NCBI RefSeq assembly: GCF_036588685.1
Contig: NC_086378.1
Location: 78,261,127-78,325,126, forward strand
Direction: 5' to 3'
DNA: 64,000 nt
Source of the DNA: Mytilus trossulus
Taxonomy: Eukaryota > Mollusca > Bivalvia > Mytilida > Mytilidae
Part shown: positions 1-12,660 of the stretch, in pieces
Numbering within the stretch: position 1 is the first letter of the stretch
Layout: each line of letters opens with the position of its first letter
Program-made: the position numbers and the translations under genes
Notes under the pieces: generated by a model
Told to the model about the DNA's origin: nothing
Seen by the model: the letters and a program-made list of their open reading frames with translations, nothing else
Database searches by the model: none

Positions 1-2687
1 TGTGTAGGTTTTTTATCTTCTTTGTTCCTTTTGATTACCACAAGTCGTAAAGACATTTTGGTAGGTATTATTAAGAATGGTGTTTGAATTTCTGTTTTGA
101 CACAAGCTGTCAAATCCATGTTCACCGTTTTGACTTCAATTCTAAAATTTTATTTATAAAAATGTACAACTTATGCATGTCTCAAAATTATATAAAGTCT
201 AGAATAAACAATATACAGCGCATGGGCCCGTAAATATGTAGCTTCGTTTAGTGGGTATTTAAGACAACATGCCATCTAATTGACTAATCGAGTTGACCTC
301 TGAAGACCTCCGATGGTCATATATGTGTCATATAGTCATGAATTTGGATACAAAAAGGAAGCAAACTCATGTAATTGGATTCTCCATTGTAAGTTTAATT
401 TCTTTTTACAGTTTAAAAATAATAATAAATCATCGTTTTTACCTGTATATGAATAATATTTTGATGATCGAATCGGACAATCAAATGTTTTACCTTTATT
501 TCATTTTCAATGTTGACATTCTTTTCCTTTTAATAACTTAACACGTACAGTTCATGTGTTAATCATCTCTAGCTTAGGAAGTAAATTTGAGTTCACATGA
601 ATACGGATTTGATGAGGTCTAATATTCGCTTGTAAGTAAAAATTCATCATCAATGTTTCGTACCTTATTCTGACAAAATTGAACAATACTTACTGCTAAA
701 AACGATTTATTATTTCACTATTCCAATTTCATTAATGACTAAATAAACAATGTTATAGTGTAGCTGGTGTCCCTTCTACTCATTTGATGTACATTCTTCT
801 TCTTAGTTCCTTTTGTTTTTCACGAATTAATATGTATAAATTAATATTCTTAAAGGGTCTTCTCAATAATCTTGGATCATTTTTTTTTTAAATTTAAATA
901 TACTAATTAATAAACAAATTAAAGCAAATGTTTTAAACAAAATTCAAATGGAAAGTATTAATATATGAGATAAAAAAAAACTAGTAAGTTGCAATGTTAC
1001 TAGAGTATTATTAAAAATTGACATGTCCGCGAAAAAGAGTGATGGAGTTGCAGTGTTTTTTTTCAAAACGTTTGAATTTAAATTACCTGCCCTAAAATTT
1101 CTTTATCGGGAACAAATTTACATATTCTTAACAGATCTATTTCACTATTATTTACATTGTATATTTATATGGACACAAATAAAGTATATGTCTATGGTTT
1201 TACGACAAAAGCTATAACAAATTGATATTATAAGATTGTTCAAATAAGATGCCAATAAAAATATAAACTGACATTTACGAAAGATGATTACACTTGAATG
1301 TCAAAGGTAAACAAAAAAAGAGTTTGAAGAAACATGTAAGCTCAGAAGTTCATATAAACATTATAATTATAAAAATATTCTTTTTGAAGAAATTAATTTT
1401 TTGGATTGTTGAAATTTGATCTTACGAATATCATTCAAAAATAAAGTGGAAATTGTTTTGATTTTAAGTTCTAACCGTGTGTTATATGTGGAGATCAAAT
1501 TTTCACGACTATTTACTTTTTGACAACGCACAATTAGGTTGAACCTTTTTACCAATATGGCCATATCAACACCACAAAATTTACAGAAAAGCTGAAGTCA
1601 TGGAAAAACATAACAATTCAATTTTAAGTATATTTTTCATTTCAGAAAATTATAAACTATTAAAGATCTTGAGATTCTCTTTTTTTTTGTTCCAACTCCA
1701 ACGAATGTGCCAAAATAAGATTTGGAAACTGAGATTGACATGGACAATAGATAGAAGATAGATATCTATATAAAAATTGCAAGGATTTTGTAAGTGATGG
1801 ACTGTATCAAATGAAATTCATGTGTTTGTTTATTTTGGTATTCCTGTGGAAATCATAAAATCTCAAAATTGAGGTTATTAATAATTCTTATTTCTTCTGA
1901 AGCATGAAAGCAAAGTAAATTAAATTATCTAGTAAATGCCATGCCTAAAAAAACATTGCCAAGTCCACAATTAAGTCTTAACTTATATAGTAAATGTTGA
2001 GGTGTAAACGTCGCCACGGTCTTAAATTCCTTCTGCAGAACAGTAACATGTTTGATGAAAGTGCCAAAAATAAATGAATAAAAAATATTATTCCAATGTT
2101 TATACATATTGATAGTTTAAACAGTATTTGGTTGGTTGAGACTATTCCATGTGTCATTGGACAAATCTTCATATTCCCCTCTCGGTATCATATTTCCTTC
2201 TGAAATGTCGGGACTAATTCATGCGCCGTTACGCGCGGTTGCTGTACATAACGTCTTGAATTTCTTATTTTCTAAATAGACATTGCAAATATCATTATCA
2301 TGTTCAAATTTATTTCAGACGTTAAAACGAAAAGACTATTAATTAACTTTTGATCAGTACTGTTAATCAATGAATGTCGTATTTAGTAATAAAAACAAGC
2401 GGATACTAACAAGACTGTATGCACACTTATAGTTGATGTTCAAATAGTTAATAAAGCATAGGCGGTGGAATAAAACATTAATTTCGCTTGGCCTCGGGAG
2501 ATATGAAGATTTATTCACCCTCGAAAAATCATATTTCCATCGGGCAGGGCCCTCGTGAAATATGAATTTTCTTGGGTAAACAAACCTGCATATCTACCAT
2601 GTCTACCTTAGGCACGGGAAACAAATGTATAAATGCGGTTACTTAGATAGTAATTACAATACCTTGATGAATTATGACCAATTTTCA
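1..2687. other. Intergenic AT-rich DNA, no gene seen
   Basis: No open frame here shows a recognisable domain, codon structure or splice-site pair; the longest frames are AT-rich and under 90 codons. The only structure I can see is a short imperfect inverted repeat at about 2511-2583 (arms sharing a TTCACCC..GAAAA.TCATATTTC core), which may be a small MITE remnant. Confidence 0.6.
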
Positions 2688-3068
2688 TCAATATAAAAAA
2701 GAAGATGTTGTATGATTGACAATGAGACAACTATCCACAAAAGACTAAAATGACACAAACATAAACAATTATAGTTTATGTCACCGTACGGCCTTCAACA
2801 ATGAGCAAAGCCCATACCGCATATAGTCAGCTATAAAAGGTCCCGATAAGAGATCATAAGACAATGTAAAACAATTCAAACGAGAAAACTAACGGCCTTA
2901 TTTATGTAAAAAAAAATGAACGAAAAACAAATATGAAACACATAAACAAACGACAACCACTGAATAACAGGTTCCTGACTTGGGACAGGCACATACATAA
3001 ATAATGTGGCGGGGTTAAACATGTTAGCGGGATCCAAACCCTCCCCTAACCTGGGACAGGGGTATAAA
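2688..3068 (-). repeat. Mussel dispersed repeat, family A, long form
   Basis: Reverse-strand copy of the family that recurs at 10.8, 11.6, 16.7, 34.1, 38.0, 38.9, 42.6-43.2 and 44.5 kb. Shared landmarks are GACAATGAGACAACT near one end, CCGTACGGCCTTCAACA in the middle and CCTGACTTGGGACAGGCAC followed by a GTGGCGGGGTTAAACATG block at the other end. It has no coding capacity. I recognise it as a very common mussel interspersed repeat; whether it is a SINE or the tail of a larger element cannot be decided from this window. Confidence 0.75.
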
Positions 3069-4418
3069 ATCTTGTTTCACTTTCGTTATGTCATGGTCTA
3101 AGGAGATTTGTAAACAAATATACAAACAAACAAATAAGCAAACAAACGAAACGAAACGAAACCATAATTTAAGTTATTTTTTGTTTGTGAGAATCAAATA
3201 AAGACGATTATATCAACAAACAGGGCTGTACAAACATATATAATACCTGTTATCTGAATATTATCATTACTGTTCAAATTCTGCTCTGTTTTTTAAATAG
3301 GAAGTTCAAATTAATTTTTACGCCTTTACAAATTGATCCCAGGTAAAATTTCTTCTATAAATAGATTTTTCAAAGTTTTAGTAAATACTTTACAGGTAAT
3401 GCCTATTTTAAGATCTTGTATAACTGTAAACTAATCGGTAGTGAGAGTCTTCAAATACACATATTTTGGCTTGAAACAACCCTATAAAATATATTAATGA
3501 ATTTTATTTTAAGTGATAGATTCTTTTCTACTTCATTAATGTTTGGTCAATTACACGTTGAACTTAAATATACGAGACATTTTAGACTAAGTACTGTAAA
3601 TGGTATTGTAGGAATGTATTTGTATTTTGAGACAAGGTTGCAAAAACTAATGAATTATCAACATGTTAAAAAAACAAGTCCCATTGTTTTATACTTTATA
3701 ATATAAACTTTATAAAAGGTGGTGCAGCTTGGTCTGTTTCATGAATTTTTTTCAGTGATAAGCAAATAAATTTTTCAACAATTTTACTGTGAAATGAATT
3801 TATTCAGAATATCTATTTTTTCTTCTTTGCCTGGCAGACTGAGTGTAATTTTCCTTTAAAAAGAATCAGGACAAGATGTTAAAGCCTTCTCCTGTTAAAA
3901 TTAATTGGGAGTCAAAATTGAGAATGTTGTGTCTTTTTATTGTTTAATTTGATAAAGGATTTTCCATTTTGAATTTCCTTGAGTTCAGTATTTTTGTGTT
4001 TTTACTTTAAAGTCATTTTGGAAACCACAGTGATTTCTAGAAATTAAATTTAATAATCAATATATAGACTTATGCCTATCGCATTTACTAACTGGTATAG
4101 CTTTAGGATTGGTTGACTGTGACATTGCTACTAGCTTTACTTTCCTTTCGACTAACTTGTTTTTATTTCTTGGTCAACGATCAATGCGACTAGAGAACTG
4201 CTTATTATCATTCATTATAAAACTCTTACCGTGCATTCATAATAATAATAATCTCATCATTATGCTACATACATACATATAAGTAGACTTTATTATTATT
4301 TACTATTGTTATTATAAATGAAATATTATCTAGATATTAACACACGCATAATAAGTAATTTGCATTTTAACCATGTCATTTTAGAAGGGAAATATCGATC
4401 TTAGCTATCTCACTTGAA
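3069..4418. other. Intergenic, downstream of gene 1; simple repeat
   Basis: No gene seen. About 3112-3166 is an (AAAC)n-like simple repeat that drifts into (GAAAC)n. About 3940-4012 resembles the tail of family B (TTCAGTATTTTTGTGTTTTTAC). The rest is AT-rich without visible structure. Confidence 0.55.
4289..4294 (-). promoter_or_regulatory. Candidate poly(A) signal of gene 1
   Basis: AATAAA on the minus strand about 125 nt past the stop codon of gene 1. Position and sequence fit a canonical cleavage signal, but no transcript end is visible. Confidence 0.45.
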
Positions 4419-7400
4419 TCATTCTAGACGGAATGTTTCTTTAGATACTTCTTTTGTATTTTTGTCAGTAGCAGTTATGAATATTTCTGTGTCTCCAAAT
4501 TCGAATTCGACTTTTACAGTTCTTTTTTGTTCACATGGTTTTGGAACTGATATAAAACATTCCCCTACCAAGCTACAATCTTCGTCGTCTATGTACTTTG
4601 TGTCGTCGTTGCACGATTTGTACAAAGCAACACGAATTTTCTCCTGATTCTTTTTTATAGTGTGATAAAGTTTTGTAATATTTTTCCCAATTGGAACGGA
4701 ACTTCCAGATTTCACCAGAAGTTCAAAAACTCCATCACACCTCATTTCACCGTCTACCAGCACGCGCTTTCTTTCCTCGTGTTGCTTTTTGTCGAAGATC
4801 GGCTTTATTTTTCTTCCATATGCAAACTGTGTTATTCTAGTTGTTACAACATCCGGCTGGTGTCCGAAGAGAACAGCTCCCTTCAAAACGGCTAAGGTTG
4901 GATCTTTGGGAATGATCACGGTTTTCTTAGAAAACTTTTCCTTTATTTTGTCTTGAACAGTTTCGCTCTCTGAAAATCCACCAACGAGCAGAAGAACAGA
5001 AATATTTTTCGCCTCATTTTGATCGAGAACACTCTCTATTTTTAAGATTACGCTTTCACTAGATTTATTGAATAATGATCTAGCAAAATCAGGAATCAAA
5101 CGCATTTTCCCGCTTTCAATCGTTATCCTTTCCGAATGTTCTGAATTTTGCACTATTTTCAGAAAGCCATCATCACCACATATTTTGTCCAGGGCCGAGA
5201 TCGGAATTTGAACATTTACTTTATCCGTCTCATTTCTTGTAATAATTCTTTTGGCAGATTCAAATGAATGCTGCAAGTCAAGATACTCTGTTTCATATTT
5301 GGTCTTGAATGTGTCCATGCGATCTGCTCCAAGAATGCTATGAAGAACATTAAAGAATTCTTTGTCAACACATGTCCCGCCACAATCATTACCTGTCGAT
5401 TTGCATATCTCTTTGAAGAGACCCTTTTTAAGAATTTCATGACCACTGATGTCAGCTGTTCCCCCTGAAAGCATATTTTATGTGAGATTTTCCTTGTCAA
5501 CAGTATTTATTATTTATTTCAGGTAGAAGATATTAAGAAATGTGGACTTAGCAAAATGTTTTGTTTATTTCACAGCTAACAAATGTATTCACATGAATCA
5601 GAAATACTATGATAAAACATGTACCCTAAATTGTTACCCTATGTTGAGCAAAAACAAAGAGGAAGGGCCAATTTGCCGGGATTTTTTTTCACAGAAGGGC
5701 TAATTTCAAAAAGTGCCGACAGAATAAAATTTCCATTAAAAACAAAAAATAAAAATGCTTTTTGATCAATATATCGATTTACATATATTATGATATGTGT
5801 GATCAATAGCAAATTTAACCCTAAAAAAGGATGAAAGTCCGATATGTGGATTTTCGGGTGTTTTTAGGTAAGAAAAACAGGGAATCCCCACAGAAGGACA
5901 TTTCAAACCAAAAAAAAGTTATGCTTTTTAAGACTGTTTAACTATTTATACTACTTTTCCCTTAAAAATGAAATTGGTTTAGTGTGTCCTTATTACATAA
6001 AAAAAAAAACTTTTTAAAGAAAAAATTATAACATCGATAAATTGTACTGATATAGCTTCTTAATAACAAATTTATATATAATTATCGCCGTAGCTCCATC
6101 CGTAAAGCACAGAACTACTAATAAATGATGGTTTTGATAAAAGGGTTTGAATTTCGCTCAGTTAATTTGAATTTTTTGTGTTTTTATATTAAATTTTAAT
6201 GTTTCTATCATATTTTTTTGGATGTTTGCTTAATTCAGAGTCATTCTGGTTCATTTTGACTATACTAGTTTATCATTTTACATGTATCAAAGAAAATGTA
6301 TCGCTTATTGCGTGCATTCTTATGACTGTCCATACTTTTGACGTACTTTCTATTCACGTGTTTACATTTATTAAATATATTCAAGGAACAACTGCCGTTG
6401 AACTGAACATAACCAATAACACGAGAATAAATTCTATAGCAATGAATTCTACATGTTGCGGGTGAAATATACACATAACTTTAAATGAGGCCATTGTATA
6501 CAAGTTTCAAAACAACACAGACATTTTTTTCGAAATCTTTTAAGATGATGGTATTATATGTAACAAATGCAGTCAACAACAATGTTGTCGCCAATTCACA
6601 AACTGTATAGATACACTAGTACTGAAATGTTTACCCCCGTCCCTACACCGGTACCCAAGGCATCAGAATATAAAACAACACAACAGAACACATCAGTTAC
6701 ACTACAAATAGTAATTGTAGGTAAAACATCAAGAAGCTGTTGCATCTGTATCACAACGAAGGGCCGGTTTGTTAAAATGACAGAAACGACACTGTAACAT
6801 TGACCTATGACCAACTGATGTAAGATGTTCTCCGGTCAAAATATATACATGTATTATCTCATCTTATCTTATAGACGATAAATCATTAAAAGACCAGGAC
6901 AAATACAGATATGCATAAATGTATATTCAGAATGAGAAAATCACGATTTGAATTTGTTCGATATTATTTGGCTCCTTGACAAGTTACGTAGTATTCCACC
7001 TTGCTTAATAATAATAAAATAAAATCAATATTTAAAAAAAACAATAGTTTTGGCCTTGTTTTTGTAGGAATACCTGTTCAAGGTATGAAAATAAATAATG
7101 TGACGTATTTTCTTGTACTATAATTAGCATCTATCGGGCTATTTAAAACATGTTTACCTATCTTGTCGAATGAAACAAATCTCCGGCAAATTAGCCCTCC
7201 CTCTTTGTGAGCAATTTATTTATTACTCATTCATCTTATGTCGACGGTAATTTTGGATGGAAAGTATAAAATATGAATGTGGTACATAAAAGTAACATCA
7301 GACCACAAAGGCTAGAGAAATATTTCATCAAAATATGTAAGATATACTATAACAATTGAGCTTCTCTATGCTGGAGTCCCTTTGATTTCAGCAACAAAAA

Positions 7401-9821
7401 CATGTTTTGAGTCTGTTCAATCATATATCAGAATTACACAAAGATTTACAAAAATCTATTAAAATTCAGAATTTCTACTTTATAACTCTTCACTTCAGTC
7501 TAGGTTTATATGTTATTCCATATTATATTGTTGTTTGTAGTTTGAACTATATGTATTTCTACAATATTTTTTCATTTATTATCGTTTATCTTTATATAGA
7601 GAGGAGACGTCACTGATGTTGTTAAACCTTGTGCCCAACCTCTTTGGCTACTTTTGCCAATAAAATATGTTTAAACTAACAGACATACATTTATGAATAA
7701 TAAACACTATAGGAGAACATTATATAGTACACTAAAACATAGATGAACCTTTGTGTTGATGGTACGGTAGATGGTGGATATAAGTATGGTGCCTGTGTGT
7801 ATATCACCATTCTACAGGATGTTGTATACCTACCTCCTAAATCAACTACCAAACATTTTGTATGTGGACGAAGAGCGCTTTTCGCTTCACCTTCTGCGCA
7901 CCAAACTTGACAATAGAGAGACGCTACCTCAGGTTCAAGTGCGATAACTAATCTATAAGAAGGTATTCCGGCCTGTAAATAGAATGTTCATAGAGGTATC
8001 AGTACGCCGGAAAACAGAATTTGATTACAAAACTGTGTGTCGATATTTTTGCAGGTTCGAATAAACGGAAACTTTTTTTCAAAATCAAATCAAACAAATA
8101 TATACTTTGACTTTATCTTCAAATTGTTAAAGATTGTAAAAGCTGTCCTTGTTCACACGAAATACAGATAATCCATCAGCCTGTTACTAGCATATACTCT
8201 GTGCCACAATAAAGGCAACTAAGTTTCACTCACTAAATATACTTATCTAAACATTTTGAATTGACAATTTCGCAAAGCGATTTTTGAAGAACGGATAATA
8301 TCCCTAGTGAATAGTTTAGATTTTAAGTAAGGAAGAATTATATTTTTTCATAAAGTTTAGGCGTTTCAGCTTTCCTTTTTTTTCCTTTTATTTCTTCCCA
8401 AATTTTTTTGTTAAATATATTCGACTAAATCGTTACATAAAAGATAGTGTTTCAACTTTTTTCAAAATTTGCACCTTTTCTTTTAAAGCCCTGTGAATAA
8501 CACCTATATGTGTAACAAGTATACAAGTTTTTCTTGACTTTACCTGCTCACATGATGTTCGCATGAAGATTTTGGCCTCGTCTGTCCATATCGCAGGAAC
8601 TGTCAGGCACCATTTTATCTCATCTTCATCGAGCTCATAACCTTGATCTATAAGAGTATCTAAACAACTTTGTCTTAAAGCCATGATCGACTGTGTAAAC
8701 ACATCTATTGCTGAATGTTCTATTCCGTGGATATCTTTCAATTTCATATTGGAATGAGCCTTTGAAAAGAAGCATGCGCATCAAATTAGTATTTTTTATT
8801 TTTAAAAGTTGAAAGTCATTTGTTATACATATATAAGATATTCAATAAAAGCAACAGTAGTATACCGGTGTTCAAAAGTCATATATTGATTGAGAGAAAA
8901 CAAATCCGGAGGGAAACGCATCAACTATAAGAGGACAACAAAGGATCGACCATTTTTTAGAAGATGGGTTATTCCATTGTGTAATTGAAATTGAACCAAA
9001 AAATAGAAACCTAATGAGATACAAAGAATGACTCAAAACATTTGTTAGTAAACCATTTCTAACAATCAAATACATTTTTAAAATTTTCTAACCACGTCAC
9101 TGCGATCTATCATGTCAACTAAATAGTTGTTTAACAAAATCAGTCTGATGCGATCTTCTGTCCGGAACCATATTTTTATAACAAACATAACGATATGATT
9201 ATATACCAGTAGAATTCTCTGGACTTTGTTAAAGGGGCATTAGCCATGATTCACCTCAAACTGAAAACGAATCTTTTTGTGTTTTAATAGTATCAACAAA
9301 AGCGGAATTCTTTTTTTTTTCGTTATAAACAGTTAGTTTGGACCATAAATTTGTCAAAATGAGCGCATATATATTCTCTGATGTATAGTTGATTTAAAAG
9401 TGAATAATTCGACCTCAAGTGATACCGTATTCATGTGAATATGAATTGAACCCTTGACTGTTCAGGAATTATATGACAGAAATAACAAAATGACTCTTAC
9501 TTTTCTGGTATACAATTCCATTTTGAATTGACGGAAATACAAGAACTCATGTTTATCAGCGGTTTTGTCCAGTAATTTATTTTCGTATGCTTTTTCTGCT
9601 ATGTAGCCATAGGACACAAAATCACCATTCCTTTTCAGCAATAAACTTGTTGGTGTTTTGAACGAAGCAAGTCGATTTTCCCCAGAATTCCATGGCTGAA
9701 TTGTTATATTAAGTTTGCTTGTCTTGTAATCTTTGACAGAAGAGAAAGCGTAGCCTGAATATGTTGTTCCAAAATCTAAAGCTACTACGACGACAACGGG
9801 TTTCCGCCGAGCTGTTGCCAT
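4419..9821 (-). CDS. HSPA12-like: HSPA12-like HSP70 protein, gene 1 (divergent copy)
   Basis: Atypical HSP70-family ATPase, presumably cytosolic (no signal peptide or membrane segment). Coding exons: 9821-9501, 8759-8544, 7972-7834 and 5464-4419 (stop included), giving 573 residues, somewhat shorter than the roughly 680 of vertebrate HSPA12A/B. All introns are GT..AG with phases 0, 0 and 1. Visible motifs: phosphate-1 loop DFGTTYSGYA at residues 16-25; WCLTVPAIWTDEAK in exon 2; ALEPEVASLYC in exon 3; phosphate-2 loop DLGGGTAD spanning the exon 3/4 junction; adenosine motif LLLVGGFSESE and GAVLFG in exon 4. I chose the ATG at 9821 over the upstream in-frame ATG at 9842 because it gives the MAT.. 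start shared with genes 2 and 3. Odd points: exon 3 is 139 nt rather than 151-154, lacks the PPDKMTGA segment of the other copies and has EPEV where HSPA12 usually has EPEA. Reading frames are open throughout. Confidence 0.9.
5642..7219. mobile_element. Putative inverted-repeat element in intron 3 of gene 1
   Basis: A block around CAAAGAGGAAGGGCC..AATTTGCCGG at 5656-5681 is matched in inverted orientation by CCGGCAAATTAGCCCTCC..CTCTTTG at 7182-7207, with only a few mismatches over about 28 bp. The 1.5 kb between is AT-rich without transposase similarity. This may be one non-autonomous element or two separate copies of a MITE end in opposite orientation. Confidence 0.5.
6086..6160 (+). repeat. 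Degenerate tRNA-like SINE head
   Basis: Contains an A-box-like stretch (TAGCTCCATCCGTAAAGC) and, about 40 nt further, a B-box-like GGTTTGAATTTC, the arrangement of a pol III internal promoter. Both boxes deviate from consensus and no clean cloverleaf is apparent, so this is more likely a decayed SINE head than a tRNA gene. Confidence 0.35.
7973..8543. other. Intron 2 of gene 1, nothing recognised
   Basis: AT-rich intron bounded by a GTAAAG donor and a TTTACAG acceptor on the minus strand. No repeat or coding signal seen. Confidence 0.6.
8760..9500. other. Intron 1 of gene 1, nothing recognised
   Basis: Bounded by a GTAAGA donor and a TTTTCAAAG acceptor on the minus strand. No repeat family or coding segment recognised inside. 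Confidence 0.6.
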
Positions 9822-10829
9822 GGTACCGAAAACAAATACCAAATATAAAAAATCAAACCATAAATTTTAGTGATTATGATGAACGACGTGTTCACGTTCA
9901 AAAACTTTAGACACCCTGACGTCGCCTCTGGTTCATGTGTTGTATCTGAACAATGTGTGTGAACATGTCTAAAAGTAAACAAAACAAGAATCATTATGAA
10001 TAACACTGGGTGTTAAACAAACAAAATTAATTAATCAATCAATTCGGTGAAAACACTTGGGTGACTGATTACAATAATTCATAATGATAACTCAATGACC
10101 TTATATTCTAAATATGAAAATAGATTATCCTTTCTTACCATGTATTGCATGAAATTAAAATAAACTGAAATGCAAGTTTTTAACATTAAGGAATTTGTAT
10201 TAAAAAAATTTTTTTTCAAATTTGATTAAAAGATATAAGTATGATAATCAAAAATATGTATGTTTACTTACACGTAGTTCTACCAGGAAATGATAATATT
10301 TAGTGTTACTAGTAAATATTTTCTACAGTAATTGGACTGTGTTGTTATTTGATATATGTGTATTTTATATCACGTGCCGGAGATATAGTTAAGTTATCTT
10401 GATAAAACTCAATACTACAAAAATGACAAAGTTTAAACTAGGTTAGATCTTCTGATTATGGAAGATACATAAGTATATATATTACTTACACAGATACATA
10501 GATATATATTACTTACACTTGTTTGTTTGCTTGTTGGCCTTGAATGTTTGTCCCTAATATTTAATTAACTGTGCATTAGCATTCAGATATCACAGATCAA
10601 ATTTATTCGTTCATAGTATATTAATTTACGTTTTTGGATTGAGTTAAGCCTGCCAATTTTTTTTTTTATCGTATGTGTTTCTATGTTGTGATGTTATGCT
10701 ATTGTTTCAGAAAAAAGGGAGAAGGTTTGGTACCATTAAAACATTTTATCCCGCTGCAAATGTTTGCAAGTCAGTAATCTGATGTACAGTAGTTGTCGTT
10801 AGTTTATGTAATTTATACGTGTTTCTTGT
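9822..10829. other. Intergenic region upstream of gene 1
   Basis: Should hold the promoter and any 5' untranslated exon of gene 1. No convincing heat-shock element or TATA box stands out near the start codon. The DNA is AT-rich without a recognisable gene. Confidence 0.5.
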
Positions 10830-10844
10830 TTCTCCTTTTTTATA

Positions 10845-11045
10845 TAGATTAGACCGTTTGTTTTCCCGTTTGAATGGTTTTACACTTGTCTATTAATTTG
10901 GGGCCCTTTCAGGCTTGTTGTTCGTTGTGAGCAAAAGCTCCGTGTTGAAGGCCGTACATTGACCTTTAATGATTTACTTTTTGAAATTGTTATTTGGATG
11001 GAGAGTTGTCTCATTGGCACCCACACAACATATTCCTGTATCTAT
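10845..11045 (+). repeat. Mussel dispersed repeat, family A
   Basis: Forward copy: TTTTCCCGTTTGAATGG, a GGGGCCCTTTC block, GCTCCGTGTTGAAGGCCGTAC and GGAGAGTTGTCTCATTGGCA in order, ending near a CCTGTATCTATT tail. It matches the copies at 38.0 and 44.5 kb closely. It is non-coding. Confidence 0.75.
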
Positions 11046-11634
11046 TAGATAATGCACCAAAGGAACTGGTCATGTTTAACCTGAAGGGGTGGAAAGTAAG
11101 GGGGTCCTGAAAATATTTAAGCATGGAAAGGGGTTGTCAAATTTTCAATACTTCAGATGGGGGAGGGGGGTAATGGAAAAATGGTTGTGACACGTACACA
11201 CCTCTTATCCGTGTAATAAAAAGCTCTTTTTTTTTCGGCACAAAAGATACAAATTGTTCTCGTCTCTCTCCACTCAGCTCAAAATATGTTTTTTTATTTA
11301 AGGATATATGTGAACAATGTACTGAAATTAAATAAAGGTATGGTAAATGTCCATGACACCATAACAGGTATAGTCCTTTAGTCCTTTCGGATTAATTCTT
11401 TTTTTTTAATGTCAACTTCCAAGAACATCGTATATAAAGTATATATAAACGTTGATGGGAACATACGTTTTAATTTGTTCACACGGAAAAACAAGGAAAT
11501 ATGATGATATGATCAATGAAATGAGTTACATGTAAGTCTTCTCATGTCGCCTCCCCTTTCTTTAGTAGATAAGTTTTACTTTCGTCAGCTTTTGTCGTCA
11601 GCTTATAGATTAATAGTATCATCAATCCCTCATA

Positions 11635-11945
11635 TATAGATATACGAAGATGTGGTATGGGTGCCAATGAGACAGCTCTCCATCTGAGTCACAATTTATA
11701 AAAGTAAACCATTAAAGTACGGTCTTCAACACAGAGCCTTGGTTCACACAGAGCAGCAAACTATAAAGTCCCCCAAAAATATTACCAATGTAAAACCATT
11801 CAAGCGGGAAATACAATAGCCAAAACGAGAAACGAGAAACACTTATGAACCACATCAACAAACGAAAACTACTGAACATCAGATTTCCTGACTTAGGACA
11901 GGTGCAAACGATTGCAGCGGTATTAAACGTTTTTATGATACCAAA
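11635..11945 (-). repeat. Mussel dispersed repeat, family A, diverged
   Basis: Reverse-strand copy with GCCAATGAGACAGCTCTCC, GTACGGTCTTCAACACAGAG and, further on, TTTCCTGACTTAGGACAGG. It is more diverged than the copy at 10.8 kb, and the two lie in opposite orientation about 600 bp apart. Confidence 0.65.
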
Positions 11946-11992
11946 CCTTAGATTACCCTTATCTGAAACAATAGTGCAATATAACAACAAAC

Positions 11993-12268
11993 ACCTCGAT
12001 GGTCATAAGGTAGCTTGTCCGCCTCGAATGTCTCCTCGGTTCGAACTAAGACTGGGTCAAGCACCCATTATTTCAAAGTAACATTAAACTGCAAAGAAAA
12101 GTCGACTCGAACTCTGGATAATATGTCTGTATAATTTTCCATGTCCTTCTGTTGGTTGTTACCTTGTAAACTAGTACAAATCAGGGTTCTAAATTCATTT
12201 CCCGTTATAAAATCTCGCCCTGAATATACATTTGCAACTTGACGTTAAACAGCAATCATCATCCCAAA
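11993..12268 (+). repeat. tRNA-derived SINE
   Basis: The head has a tRNA-like pol III promoter: an A-box region in CTCGATGGTCATAAGGTAGC and a B box GGTTCGAAC about 30 nt later, followed by GACTGGGTCAAGCACCC. The 3' end, CTTGACGTTAAACAGCAATC followed by ATCATCC, is typical of mollusc SINE tails. The length of about 275 bp fits a SINE. The head-body-tail order is seen directly; the family assignment is from memory. Confidence 0.6.
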
Positions 12269-12598
12269 TACATGTTTTAACTATGTCTATCTGACATATC
12301 GCCTGTTTGAACACTTTTATTCCAGGTAATTGTGTAAGAGTTATTAATAATGCTTAACATGATTTTTAGATCTGGAAATTAGAATACTCTTAATATGTGA
12401 TTTGCTTTTTGAATAATATGAGATGTAGTGTGTATGCCAACACGATATCAATCAAAGTCCACGAAAGTCAAAAGAAATCTATAGGTCCTAATACTTCTTT
12501 CTTTACCAATTTTGTACACCTTAATTTTTCAGCAATGACCAATACTCTTCTTAAGCTAATCCCATTCTCAAATCAATATTACTACAAAGACAAATATA

Positions 12599-12604
12599 TT
12601 TATT
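12599..12604 (-). promoter_or_regulatory. Candidate poly(A) signal of gene 2
   Basis: AATAAA on the minus strand about 57 nt past the stop codon of gene 2. Confidence 0.5.
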
Positions 12605-12660
12605 CAGTAATTCTCATGATAATAAGTATAATTATAACATAGACTGATGATTTAAAACAT

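Noticed and set aside
4662-4895. Plus-strand open frames opposite exon 4 of gene 1 (similar cases opposite the other exons)
   Set aside because: Shadows of the minus-strand coding sequence, with no independent support.
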